DNA from: Acholeplasmataceae bacterium
GTDB lineage: Bacteria > Bacillota_I > Bacilli_A > Acholeplasmatales > Acholeplasmataceae
Assembly: GCA_007692425.1 (NCBI GenBank)
Contig: RECG01000012.1
Span: 1-36,830 of the forward strand
DNA length: 36,830 nt
Direction of reading: 5' to 3'
Positions 8,750-15,660 of the stretch are shown here, piece by piece. The first letter of the stretch is position 1. Each line of letters starts with the position of its first letter. Position numbers and translations under genes: made by a program. A model generated the notes under the pieces. The model was not told the DNA's origin. It searched no databases and worked only from the letters and a program-made list of their open reading frames with translations.

Positions 8750-8778
8750 ATTATAGCAAGGCGGCAAACCATCGTCAA
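8750..8778 (-). promoter_or_regulatory. Promoter P1 of the DUF4127 gene
   Basis: TTGACG (8778-8773), a 17-base spacer, and TATAAT (8755-8750) preceded by the extended -10 TGC. Confidence 0.78.
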
Positions 8779-8810
8779 GACTCTTGTATGACAAAACCAC
8801 CGGCAACCTC

Positions 8811-8819
8811 ATTATAGCA
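8811..8819 (-). promoter_or_regulatory. Possible upstream promoter P2 of the DUF4127 gene (extended -10)
   Basis: The 12 bases TTGCTATAATGA around the P1 -10 box are repeated exactly, 61 bases further upstream on the minus strand. This gives a second TGCTATAAT extended -10. No good -35 hexamer accompanies it. Confidence 0.45.
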
Positions 8820-8892
8820 AAGAAAGCACCGTGATACGCCGGTCACCTTGTCAAGACCCATCATTTTCCGGTTGATTTCGTCATCTTCGGTG

Positions 8893-8898
8893 TATAAT
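8893..8898 (+). promoter_or_regulatory. Probable -10 box of nagA
   Basis: TATAAT lies 18 bases before the nagA ATG. The nearest -35-like hexamer, TTGATT, is only 15 bases upstream, so the promoter is weaker in appearance than its neighbours. Confidence 0.5.
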
Positions 8899-8916
8899 AA
8901 ACGTGGAGGTCCGGTC

Positions 8917-10047
8917 ATGAAAACATTGAAAAATCTCAATCTATATACAACCGATGGCATCATCAAAAATGGCCATATCACCTTTGCTGATCAGATTATA
9001 TCCATCGGCACCGGTGAGGTCGAAGGGATTGACATGAAAGGACGATTGCTCATTCCCGGTTTCATCGACCAGCACATTCATGGTGTCGCCGGTGCGGATG
9101 TGATGGACGCTTCAGCCAAGGCTTTGGCCATGTTGAAGCATGAACTTCCCAAGGAAGGCACGACCGCCTTTTTGGCGACAACCATGACCGAGGAAGATGA
9201 GGCGATCCTGGCAGCCTGCAACACTGTGGACCGTTTTTTGAATGATGGTGACCAACACGGTGCCGAACTGCTCGGCATCCACCTGGAAGGGCCGTTCATC
9301 AGTCCCGTCTACAAAGGCGCACAACGTGAAGATGCCATCATCAACCCTTCGGTTGAGCGCTTTAATGCCTATCAAGAAGCTGCTGGCGGACACATCCGGC
9401 ACGTGACCATGGCACCGGAAAGACCGGGTGCGGATCAACTGCTTGCGCATTTGGTCAAGACAAACGTGACCGTCTCGATCGGGCATAGTGACGCTGATGA
9501 CAAGACGGTTGAAAGCGCGCTTGCGCGCGGTGCCGGCTGTTTCACCCATGGTTATAACGCCATGAGCAGGATCCATCACCGCAATCTCGGCGTGGCCGGC
9601 ATGATGCTGCTTGATGATCTGGCTTATGCCGAAATCATCCCTGATTTGATCCATACCAATGCGCAAGCCATCCGTCTGCTTTACAAGACCAAGACGGCTG
9701 ACAAGATGATCATTGTCACCGATGCGATGCGTGCCAAAGGACTCGCAGACGGGCGTTATGCGTTAGGCGGACAGGATGTCACCGTCAGCCAAGGCGAGGC
9801 CAGGCTGGCAGACGGCACATTGGCCGGCAGCGTACTCAAGATGATTGACGGCGTCAAACATGTCAAAAACGTCACCGGTTGTGCGATCGAAGACCTGATC
9901 AAGATGGCGTCTCTCAATCCGGCCCGGTTACACGGCATCACAGACCGGAAGGGACAAATCAAGGTCGGACTTGATGCGGATTTCCTGATTGTCGATGAAG
10001 ACCTGAATTTATATGAGACCTGGTGCAAAGGCGTCCGCTGTGCTTGA
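8917..10047 (+). CDS. nagA: N-acetylglucosamine-6-phosphate deacetylase
   Basis: 376 residues, normal for NagA. It hydrolyses GlcNAc-6-phosphate to glucosamine-6-phosphate and acetate in the cytoplasm, the first committed step of amino-sugar catabolism and wall recycling. The amidohydrolase barrel shows the metal motif DQHIHG (near residue 52), the metal-bridging Glu in GIHLEGPF, the His in SIGHSD, FTHGYNAMS where most homologues have THLFNAM, and the catalytic Asp in IVTDAM. The ATG at 8917 is chosen because GGAGG lies seven bases upstream; an upstream in-frame start would read through the promoter. No nagB is adjacent. It is divergent from the DUF4127 gene. Confidence 0.95.
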   Translation: MKTLKNLNLYTTDGIIKNGHITFADQIISIGTGEVEGIDMKGRLLIPGFIDQHIHGVAGADVMDASAKALAMLKHELPKEGTTAFLATTMTEEDEAILAACNTVDRFLNDGDQHGAELLGIHLEGPFISPVYKGAQREDAIINPSVERFNAYQEAAGGHIRHVTMAPERPGADQLLAHLVKTNVTVSIGHSDADDKTVESALARGAGCFTHGYNAMSRIHHRNLGVAGMMLLDDLAYAEIIPDLIHTNAQAIRLLYKTKTADKMIIVTDAMRAKGLADGRYALGGQDVTVSQGEARLADGTLAGSVLKMIDGVKHVKNVTGCAIEDLIKMASLNPARLHGITDRKGQIKVGLDADFLIVDEDLNLYETWCKGVRCA

Positions 10048-10061
10048 CGGACGCTTTTTTT
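10031..10061 (+). terminator. Terminator of nagA
   Basis: GCGTCCG and CGGACGC form a 7-base-pair stem followed by eight T residues. The stem begins inside the last codons and encloses the stop codon. Confidence 0.85.
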
Positions 10062-10064
10062 TAT

Positions 10065-10088
10065 AAAAAAAGGATGCTTACGCATCCT
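10065..10088 (-). terminator. Terminator of the RNase J gene
   Basis: On the minus strand AGGATGC-GTAA-GCATCCT is followed by a run of T residues. It overlaps the TAG stop at 10089-10087 and lies back to back with the nagA terminator. Confidence 0.85.
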
Positions 10089-11760
10089 AGGTTTCGGTCG
10101 AAATGATGACCGGTATGGTGATCGGACTTCTTCTCGTTTCCTGGTAGATGAAACGGTTGATTTCGTTTCTGACATCGCGTTTGTACTCATTCCAGTTGAT
10201 GTAGCGTCCTTGCAGGTGACGTTTGCTGATTTCCACGAACAGGTCCTTGACCTGGTTTAAGAGCACTTCGGATTCCTGGACATAGACAAAACCCTTGGTG
10301 ACAATCTTGACATCACCAAGCAGTTGCTTGGTCTTGGGACTGACATGGGCGACCACCAAGAGCGCGCCGTCTTCAGCCAACAACTCGCGGTCACGCATGA
10401 CAAAGTCATTGACGTCACCGACGGCGGTGCCGTCAATCAGGATTTCACCGACATTGATGTCACCACGACCGACATAAGGTTGGTCGGCATCGAAATTGAG
10501 GACATCGCCGTTATCCATCAAGAACACCTCATCATTTTTGTAACCGATGTCCATGGCCAGTCTTTTCAGACCGTATTGGTGACGGTATTCACCGATGGTG
10601 GGAATGATGTAGGCCGGTTTGAGCAGGCTGATCATCATTTTGAGTTCATCGGCCGACGCATGGCCCGTCGCCAAGAGCCGTTTGTCGATGACCTTGACCT
10701 GGGTATCGCTGCGATAAAGGATATCGAGGGTGCGGGCTGCCATTTTTTCAGTCCCGGGGACCGGTGCCGTCATCAGGATGACGGTATCGTCTTCGGTGAT
10801 GTGGATCAGCCGGTCTTGTTTCTTGCACATGCGTTGGAGCATGAAAAACGGTTCATGGCGGCTGCCGGTGACCAGGGCGACCAGGTTCGGATCGTCGTTT
10901 TGGTTTTTCTCATCGATGTAACGAAGCATCGTGAGTGCATCATCGGGGATGTTGAGATATCCGCTTTCGATGGCAATGTTGACAATCCGCTGGGCGCGGC
11001 GGCCGATGATGGCGATCGTTTTCTTATGGGCGAGTGCGACATCGATGACGCGCTGGATCTTGCTTAAGTCGGAAGAAAAGAGCGAGACGATGATCCGACT
11101 GTCCGCGTGGGCGAAAATGCTGTTCAGCTGGTGCATCAAGGTTTGGTTGATGTTGCTGCTCATCATCATGTCCGAACCGAGTGATTCAATCAACAGCGCC
11201 AATACCTTCTTTTCAGAAAGTTCGTTGATCTTTTGAAAATCGGTCTGGTAACGGACGTCACTGCCTTGGTCGAAAATGAAATCACTCGTATAGACGATCA
11301 CGCCCATGACCGTATGAATGGCGATGCCGACCGATTCGGGAATCGAATGGGTCGTATTGAAAAACGTGACCCGGACATTGTTGAACTTGATGATTGAGTG
11401 CTGGTTGATGGTGTTGAGCGACAATGTCGTCAGATCATAGCCCTCGTCCTTGAGCATGTCTTCGATGATTTTCATCGTGAACTTGGTGGCATAAACGGGA
11501 ACGTTCAAATCCTTGAGGATATGCGACAGCGCACCGATGTGATCCTCGTGGGCATGCGAGATGAAAATACCACGGATGCGGTCCTTGGCACGGATCAAGA
11601 CACGATAATCAGGGATGATTTCATCAACCCCGAATAGTTCAGCACTGGGATATTTGATGCCAGCATCGAGAATGAAAAGTTGCTTGTCGACCTCGATGAC
11701 ATACATATTCTTGCCGTTCTCGCCAAGTCCCCCTAGCGCAAAAAAACGAATTTTGCTCAT
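10087..11760 (-). CDS. rnj: Ribonuclease J
   Basis: 557 residues, the standard RNase J length. It is a metallo-beta-lactamase/beta-CASP nuclease for 5'-end-dependent mRNA decay and rRNA processing. Visible motifs are GGLGENGKNMYVIE at the N-terminus, HAHEDHIGAL for the two-zinc site (about residues 70-80), the TSDFIFD segment, ATGHASADEL of the beta-CASP region and PTIGEYRHQY. The C-terminal RNase J dimerisation region follows. The start is ATG 11760, with AAGGAAG nine bases upstream. Only one RNase J gene is in the window, so J1 versus J2 cannot be decided. It is divergent from recU and transcribed alone. Confidence 0.95.
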   Translation of the reverse strand: MSKIRFFALGGLGENGKNMYVIEVDKQLFILDAGIKYPSAELFGVDEIIPDYRVLIRAKDRIRGIFISHAHEDHIGALSHILKDLNVPVYATKFTMKIIEDMLKDEGYDLTTLSLNTINQHSIIKFNNVRVTFFNTTHSIPESVGIAIHTVMGVIVYTSDFIFDQGSDVRYQTDFQKINELSEKKVLALLIESLGSDMMMSSNINQTLMHQLNSIFAHADSRIIVSLFSSDLSKIQRVIDVALAHKKTIAIIGRRAQRIVNIAIESGYLNIPDDALTMLRYIDEKNQNDDPNLVALVTGSRHEPFFMLQRMCKKQDRLIHITEDDTVILMTAPVPGTEKMAARTLDILYRSDTQVKVIDKRLLATGHASADELKMMISLLKPAYIIPTIGEYRHQYGLKRLAMDIGYKNDEVFLMDNGDVLNFDADQPYVGRGDINVGEILIDGTAVGDVNDFVMRDRELLAEDGALLVVAHVSPKTKQLLGDVKIVTKGFVYVQESEVLLNQVKDLFVEISKRHLQGRYINWNEYKRDVRNEINRFIYQETRRSPITIPVIISTET

Positions 11761-11798
11761 GTTAACACTTCCTTAAAGCAACGTTATAGGCTAAAATC

Positions 11799-11826
11799 AT
11801 TATAACACGTTTTGTCCGTTTGACAA
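11799..11826 (-). promoter_or_regulatory. Promoter of the RNase J gene
   Basis: TTGTCA (11826-11821), a 16-base spacer and TATAAT (11804-11799) on the minus strand. Confidence 0.72.
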
Positions 11827-11848
11827 TGATTTTGACTCCAAATATGTT
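11820..11848 (+). promoter_or_regulatory. Promoter of recU, sharing -35 DNA with the RNase J promoter
   Basis: TTGACA (11820-11825), a 17-base spacer and TATGTT (11843-11848). The -35 hexamer overlaps the -35 hexamer of the opposite promoter by five bases. Confidence 0.6.
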
Positions 11849-11869
11849 ATGATAACAGTAGGTGATACC

Positions 11870-12469
11870 ATGGTCCATTATCCCATCAAACGCAAGGCAC
11901 CTGCCAAGGCTGCCAACCATGCCAATCTCGGCATGACCCTGGAGACTGACATCGAGGCCTCCAATACCTACTACCGGCTTCACGACATCGCGGTGATCCA
12001 CAAGAAACCGACCCCTGTCCAGGTGGTCAATGTCAGTTATCCGGCCCGTAACAAGGCCAAGATCACCGAAGCTTACTACAAGACGCCTTCAACGACTGAT
12101 TTCAATGGCATCTACCGCAACCGCTATATCGATTTCGATGCCAAGGAAACCAATTTGAAGACGGCGATGCCGTTAAAAAACATTCATGTGCACCAGATCG
12201 AGCACCTGCACGCCATTCATCAACATGGCGGAATCGCCTTTTTGATCATTCATTTCAAACGACACGGTCAATATTTCTTGTTGCCGTTCCCGTTGCTTCA
12301 CCAATATTGGCGTCTGCAACATGACAAGGAAAACGGACGTAAGTCGATTCCTTACCAGGTCTTTCTCGAATCGGCGCATCCGATCAAGTTTGGTTATCAA
12401 CCCCGGTTGGATTACCTGAAGGTCGTCGACCGGATCTATTTCCAACAAAAAGAGCCCGAAGGCTCTTGA
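11870..12469 (+). CDS. recU: Holliday junction resolvase RecU
   Basis: 199 residues, the usual RecU size. It resolves four-way DNA junctions during recombination and replication repair in Bacillota. Family blocks are clear: NLGMTLETDI near the N-terminus, IAVIHKKPTPVQVVNV (about 40-55), PSTTDFNGIYRN (73-84), the nuclease segment IDFDAKET (87-94), PLKNIHVHQ (101-109) and IPYGYQPRLDYL-like FGYQPRLDYL near the end. The metal-site positions are D77, D90 and K92. D90 is Glu in the Bacillus protein (E101 as I recall it), a notable substitution. The ATG at 11870 is chosen because AGGTGAT lies just upstream. It is not next to a penicillin-binding protein gene, its usual partner in Bacillus. Confidence 0.93.
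   Translation: MVHYPIKRKAPAKAANHANLGMTLETDIEASNTYYRLHDIAVIHKKPTPVQVVNVSYPARNKAKITEAYYKTPSTTDFNGIYRNRYIDFDAKETNLKTAMPLKNIHVHQIEHLHAIHQHGGIAFLIIHFKRHGQYFLLPFPLLHQYWRLQHDKENGRKSIPYQVFLESAHPIKFGYQPRLDYLKVVDRIYFQQKEPEGS
12446..12467 (-). terminator. Terminator of thiT, formed inside the 3' end of recU
   Basis: AAGAGCC-TTCG-GGCTCTT on the minus strand is followed by a T-run (TTTTTG). The same bases encode the last residues of recU on the other strand. On the plus strand no T-run follows, so it mainly serves thiT. Confidence 0.75.
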
Positions 12470-12475
12470 TGCCGA

Positions 12476-13054
12476 TCAAACATAGGTTTCCTCAAGCAGC
12501 TGGAAATCAATCGCGATTCGCCGGATGCGGGGACGGATCACGAGACCAACCGCCAAGGTCAGTGCGGTCGTGCTGGCCATATAGGGCAGGTTGTACAAGA
12601 CAAACGAGTAAAACCAGGGATTGACGCCTTCGGGTGCGAATTCAGCAAATATGATTGCGCCTCCGATTGCATGTGACAAGTACCTGAGCATCATCACAAA
12701 CAGCACCGCATAGACAAATGATTTGACATCATGCATGCCGTTCTTGAACAATCCGCTCAGGCCGATCAGGCCGAATGCAATCAGATAATCGGAAAACAGT
12801 GATGCCCAGTGATAGAGCACACCGTCGAGCAATAGGCTCACCAGGCCGTAGAGCATGCCGCCGATGATGCCGTGGCGGACACCCATGAGCATGCCGATCA
12901 GGATGAGCGGCAGCATGGCGATGCCAAAGACGGTGCCCCCCTGGGGCATCTGCAGGTTCAGTCCCGGCACGAACTTCGTGACCAGGCTGAAGACAAACGC
13001 GGTGGCGACCAATACCGAAGTGAAAGTCAGTTTTTGAATATCCTTGTGTTGCAT
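12476..13054 (-). CDS. thiT: ThiT, thiamine-binding S component of an ECF transporter
   Basis: 192 residues, standard for ThiT. It is an integral membrane protein with about six helices that binds thiamine outside the cell and is energised by the shared ECF-T and ATPase subunits, which are not in this window. The signature P.GG follows the first helix (LNLQMPQGGTVFGIAMLPLI); GVRHGIIGGMLYGL and SDYLIAFGLIGL match the family, as does the C-terminal LYNLPYMASTTALT. The start is ATG 13054 with AGGAGG eight bases upstream; longer in-frame starts lie in the riboswitch leader. The TPP riboswitch immediately upstream gives strong independent support. Confidence 0.93.
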   Translation of the reverse strand: MQHKDIQKLTFTSVLVATAFVFSLVTKFVPGLNLQMPQGGTVFGIAMLPLILIGMLMGVRHGIIGGMLYGLVSLLLDGVLYHWASLFSDYLIAFGLIGLSGLFKNGMHDVKSFVYAVLFVMMLRYLSHAIGGAIIFAEFAPEGVNPWFYSFVLYNLPYMASTTALTLAVGLVIRPRIRRIAIDFQLLEETYV

Positions 13055-13066
13055 GATTCCTCCTTT

Positions 13067-13098
13067 GAAAAAGAAAAGTCTCCATGGATCCATGGAAA
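13067..13098 (-). promoter_or_regulatory. Probable expression-platform terminator hairpin of the TPP riboswitch
   Basis: On the minus strand an 8-base-pair stem (TTTCCATG with CATGGAGA, one G-U pair, GATC loop) is followed by CTTTTCTTTTTC just before the thiT ribosome site. It sits between the aptamer and the start codon, where a thiamine pyrophosphate-dependent terminator would be expected. The antiterminator pairing was not worked out. Confidence 0.55.
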
Positions 13099-13131
13099 CG
13101 AACAGTTGAAAATGATGGTGGTCATCATCAC

Positions 13132-13208
13132 ACTATCCCTCCGCTGGTATGATCCAGATCAGGTTCGCGGGTCGAATGCATCCTCTCAGCCGTTAGGCTC
13201 CCCGTAGT
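13132..13208 (-). promoter_or_regulatory. TPP riboswitch aptamer (THI element) upstream of thiT
   Basis: The minus strand carries the conserved core: ACTACGGGGAGCC, then GGCTGAGAGGATGC, ACCCGCGAACCTGATCTGG, ATACCAGCG and GAGGGATAGT. The closing stem pairs ACTA with TAGT. CTGAGA and GAACCTGATCTGG are the best-conserved THI-box segments. Thiamine pyrophosphate binding would shut off thiT. Confidence 0.96.
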
Positions 13209-13219
13209 TGATCACCCTT

Positions 13220-13248
13220 ATTCTATCATAGATGTTTTGGATATCCAA
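13220..13248 (-). promoter_or_regulatory. Probable promoter of the thiT leader
   Basis: TTGGAT (13248-13243), a 17-base spacer and TAGAAT (13225-13220) on the minus strand. It would start transcription just before the riboswitch. Confidence 0.6.
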
Positions 13249-13274
13249 ACAAAACAGATTCGAGGATGTGTCCC

Positions 13275-13778
13275 ATGTCAGATCTCGTCAGGGCATTGCT
13301 TGTCCTGGTCCCGCTCTTCTTGTTGTTTATCGGGCTTAATATCAAAATCATCAAGCAAGACCACCAGGCGGTGGTCGAACGGATCGGTGGCTTCTACAAG
13401 GTCATTGGCCCCGGTGTCTATGCCACGATTCCCTTCATTGAGCGCATCGCTTTCACCAGCAGCATGATCCCGCAAAACCGGGTTGTCATGATTGAGGTGA
13501 CAGCCGACGCTCAACCCGTCCGGATCACGTTGACATGGCAAGTCATGGTGACGGACATCAGACAGTTTTATTATGAGGCCGAAGGCAGCATGGCTGAACT
13601 GGAGTCTTCCATGGTCAAGATGGTGCATGACCGTTTGCATGATGCCAGACCGGTTCCGCTTGATAACACGCTTCAGGTGCTTGCCGAAAAGATGCTGGCA
13701 AGCATGTCCGAACGTTTTCAGGAAGATGGCTTGACTTGCATGTCCATCACGCTTGAGAAATCAATAATTCAAAAGTAA
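13275..13778 (+). CDS. Short SPFH/band-7 domain protein
   Basis: 167 residues. One membrane helix at about 6-24 is followed by an SPFH (stomatin/prohibitin) domain: VVERIGGFYKVIGPGVYATIPFIERI, then PVRITLTWQVMVTD. Unlike typical stomatins or flotillins of 260-500 residues, it ends soon after the SPFH core and has no Ala/Glu-rich coiled coil. Downstream frames show no continuation, so this looks like its natural length rather than a frameshift. The ATG at 13275 is chosen because GAGG lies nine bases upstream; the ATG at 13266 abuts it directly. It begins a membrane cluster with an NfeD-like protein and a full-length SPFH protein. A regulatory or decoy subunit of the larger assembly is conceivable (inference). 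Confidence 0.85.
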   Translation: MSDLVRALLVLVPLFLLFIGLNIKIIKQDHQAVVERIGGFYKVIGPGVYATIPFIERIAFTSSMIPQNRVVMIEVTADAQPVRITLTWQVMVTDIRQFYYEAEGSMAELESSMVKMVHDRLHDARPVPLDNTLQVLAEKMLASMSERFQEDGLTCMSITLEKSIIQK

Positions 13779-13796
13779 TAATTGAAATTAATTCTC

Positions 13797-13824
13797 TTGC
13801 ATTTTTAATAATTTAGTGTATAAT
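13797..13824 (+). promoter_or_regulatory. Promoter of the unknown/NfeD/SPFH operon
   Basis: TTGCAT (13797-13802), a 16-base spacer and TATAAT (13819-13824), in a conspicuously A/T-rich stretch right after the short SPFH gene. Confidence 0.72.
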
Positions 13825-13848
13825 GAATGTGTAAGGGAGTTGATGAGC

Positions 13849-14235
13849 ATGGAAATTGTCTGGTTCAATGAGCGACCGAAAGAGTTTGTTGTCACCTTGA
13901 CATCCGCCAATATCACATTGAACAAAGCTGCAACCACACGTTTTGAACACGCTTATAGCGTGATGCTTGGGACCGACCCTGTTCAAAAGCTGCTGATTAT
14001 CAAGCCGCTTTCGAAAGTGGAGGCCGTCAGCAAGGTCATACCTGAGAACCGCAAATACCGCATCACGGTCAGATCCAGCTACAGCCGGATCAGCAACAAG
14101 GGCTTCATGAAGGAAATCTCAGACATGACAGGGTTGGATCTTGAAAACCACACACACAAGTTTCCGGCCCGTTGGGATAAAAACCAAGATCTTCTCATTG
14201 TTGATCTGAAGGGGGAAGTGAAGTCAAATGACTGA
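13849..14235 (+). CDS. Unrecognised 128-residue protein linked to NfeD and SPFH genes
   Basis: The protein begins MEIVWFNERPKEFVVTL and contains ITLNKAATTRFEHAYSVMLG followed by LLIIKPL. The second block faintly resembles the LNKxA...LGxD...IxP layout of small AbrB-like or DNA-binding barrel domains, but I cannot place it in a family. No signal peptide, membrane helix or cysteine is visible; the C-terminal half is basic. The ATG at 13849 (AAGGGAG nine bases upstream) is preferred; the in-frame ATG at 13843 leaves only three bases. Its last codons overlap the NfeD start by eight bases, so the two are co-translated. The context suggests a soluble partner or regulator of the SPFH/NfeD assembly (inference). 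Confidence 0.8.
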   Translation: MEIVWFNERPKEFVVTLTSANITLNKAATTRFEHAYSVMLGTDPVQKLLIIKPLSKVEAVSKVIPENRKYRITVRSSYSRISNKGFMKEISDMTGLDLENHTHKFPARWDKNQDLLIVDLKGEVKSND

Positions 14236-14662
14236 ATACATGATTTGGATCTGGCTGGCGTTGTTTGTCATCGCAGCGGCGTTTGAATTCGCGACGCTTG
14301 ATTTTGTCAGCATCTGGTTCGCGATCGCGGCCATCCCGAGTTTCATCTTGTCGTTGGTCGGTGTCGATCCCCTGATCCAGGTGTTTGTCTTTGTCGGCAT
14401 CGCCCTGTTTCTCCTCTTGTTCACCCGTCCGGTCATGCTGAAACATCTCAAGACGAACGAAATCAAGACGAATGTCGACTCCATGGTAGGTACCACCGGT
14501 GTCGTCATCGCCCGTATCACCCCCGATACGATCGGCCGTGTGCGTGTTCGCAGCACAGAGTGGTCGGCCATTGCCAAGGAATCAATCGATGTCGACGAGC
14601 ATGTCCGCGTGCTCGACATCGAAGGTGTCAAGTTGATTGTTGAAAAAATAGAAAAAGTTTAA
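14228..14662 (+). CDS. NfeD-like membrane protein
   Basis: 144 residues, matching short NfeD proteins (about 140-160). Two to three membrane helices at about 5-70 are followed by a soluble C-terminal domain (SMVGTTGVVIARITPDTIGRVRV..EWSAIA....I....HVRVLDIEGVKLIVE) with the pattern of the NfeD OB fold: GxxGxV near the start, then G.V.V....W.A and V..G..V.V. These proteins partner with SPFH proteins in the membrane. Here it lies directly between an unknown gene it overlaps by eight bases and a full SPFH gene 18 bases downstream. GGGGGAAG precedes the ATG. Confidence 0.9.
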   Translation: MTEYMIWIWLALFVIAAAFEFATLDFVSIWFAIAAIPSFILSLVGVDPLIQVFVFVGIALFLLLFTRPVMLKHLKTNEIKTNVDSMVGTTGVVIARITPDTIGRVRVRSTEWSAIAKESIDVDEHVRVLDIEGVKLIVEKIEKV

Positions 14663-14680
14663 GAAAGAGAGGATCATCAC

Positions 14681-15610
14681 ATGCCTACGATTGTCATTGC
14701 ATTACTTATCATTGGCGGTATCTTCTTATTGATTGCCGCATTCAGTTTCAGACTCGTCACACAGACGAACAAGTTCGTTGTCGAGCGTCTTGGTGGGTTT
14801 CATACCACCTGGGGTGTCGGACTGCACTTTCTGGTTCCGTTCATCGACCGCGTTGAAAAGGTTGTCTCGTTGAAAGAACAGGTCAAGGATTTCGAACCGC
14901 AGCCGGTCATCACCAAAGACAACGTCACGATGCAGATCGATACGGTCGTTTTCTTCCAGGTGACCGATCCGAAGTTGTTCGCCTACGGTGTTGAGAATCC
15001 GTTGGCCGCGATTGAAAACCTGTCCGCGACCACGTTGCGTAACATCATCGGTGACCTCGACCTCGACCAGACATTGACCTCGCGTGATTTGATCAACACC
15101 CAGATGCGCTCCATTCTTGATGAAGCCACCGATGCTTGGGGCATCAAGGTCAATCGCGTCGAAGTCAAGAACATCGTGCCGCCGAAAGACATCCGCGAGT
15201 CAATGGAAAAGCAGATGCGTGCCGAACGTGAACGTCGTCAGACCATTTTGATCGCCGAAGGTGAAAAGCGTTCTGCCATTCTCCGTGCCGAAGGTGACGC
15301 GGAAGCCGTCGTCTTGCGTGCCGAAGCCTTCAAACAGCAAAAAATCCGTGAAGCTGAAGGTGATGGAGAAGCCATCGTACGCATTAAAGAAGCTGAAGCA
15401 CTCGGAATCAAGCTGATCAAGGATGCCGGTGCCGACCATCCAGTGCTGACCCTCAAGGGTCTTGAAGCGCTTGCCAAGGTCGCCGATGGTCAATCGACCA
15501 AGATCGTCGTCCCGAGCAATCTGATGGATCTCGCCTCATTTGTCTTGTCAGCGAAAGAAATCGCCACCATCAAAGAACCAAAAAAACCCGCCAAGAAAGC
15601 GGCGGAATGA
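14681..15610 (+). CDS. SPFH/band-7 (slipin/stomatin-like, QmcA-type) membrane protein
   Basis: 309 residues, typical of bacterial slipins. An N-terminal membrane helix (about 3-22) is followed by the SPFH domain (VVERLGGFHTTWGVGLHFLVPFIDRV, then TKDNVTMQIDTVVFFQVTDP). A long charged helix rich in Ala, Glu and Arg (about 175-245; KQMRAERERRQTILIAEGEK) matches the stomatin oligomerisation coiled coil. A Lys/Ala-rich tail (KEPKKPAKKAAE) ends it. It should form large membrane rings with NfeD and organise membrane domains or protease access. It is the last gene of the operon, before a strong terminator. AGAGAGG precedes the ATG. Confidence 0.94.
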   Translation: MPTIVIALLIIGGIFLLIAAFSFRLVTQTNKFVVERLGGFHTTWGVGLHFLVPFIDRVEKVVSLKEQVKDFEPQPVITKDNVTMQIDTVVFFQVTDPKLFAYGVENPLAAIENLSATTLRNIIGDLDLDQTLTSRDLINTQMRSILDEATDAWGIKVNRVEVKNIVPPKDIRESMEKQMRAERERRQTILIAEGEKRSAILRAEGDAEAVVLRAEAFKQQKIREAEGDGEAIVRIKEAEALGIKLIKDAGADHPVLTLKGLEALAKVADGQSTKIVVPSNLMDLASFVLSAKEIATIKEPKKPAKKAAE

Positions 15611-15621
15611 TGATTGATTGA

Positions 15622-15660
15622 AAAAGCGATGAGTGAGAAACCACTCATCGCTTTTTTTTA
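15622..15660. terminator. Strong bidirectional terminator between the SPFH operon and deoA
   Basis: AAGCGATGAGTG and CACTCATCGCTT form a perfect 12-base-pair stem with a 6-base loop (15636-15641), flanked by A and T runs on the two sides. It ends both convergent transcription units. Confidence 0.92.

Noticed and set aside
10324-11067. Long open frame opposite the RNase J gene
   Set aside because: The real gene on the other strand has all RNase J motifs; the antisense translation resembles nothing.
13266-13830. Short SPFH gene as a frameshifted remnant of a longer stomatin
   Set aside because: No frame after the stop continues an SPFH or coiled-coil sequence; an A/T-rich promoter region follows directly.
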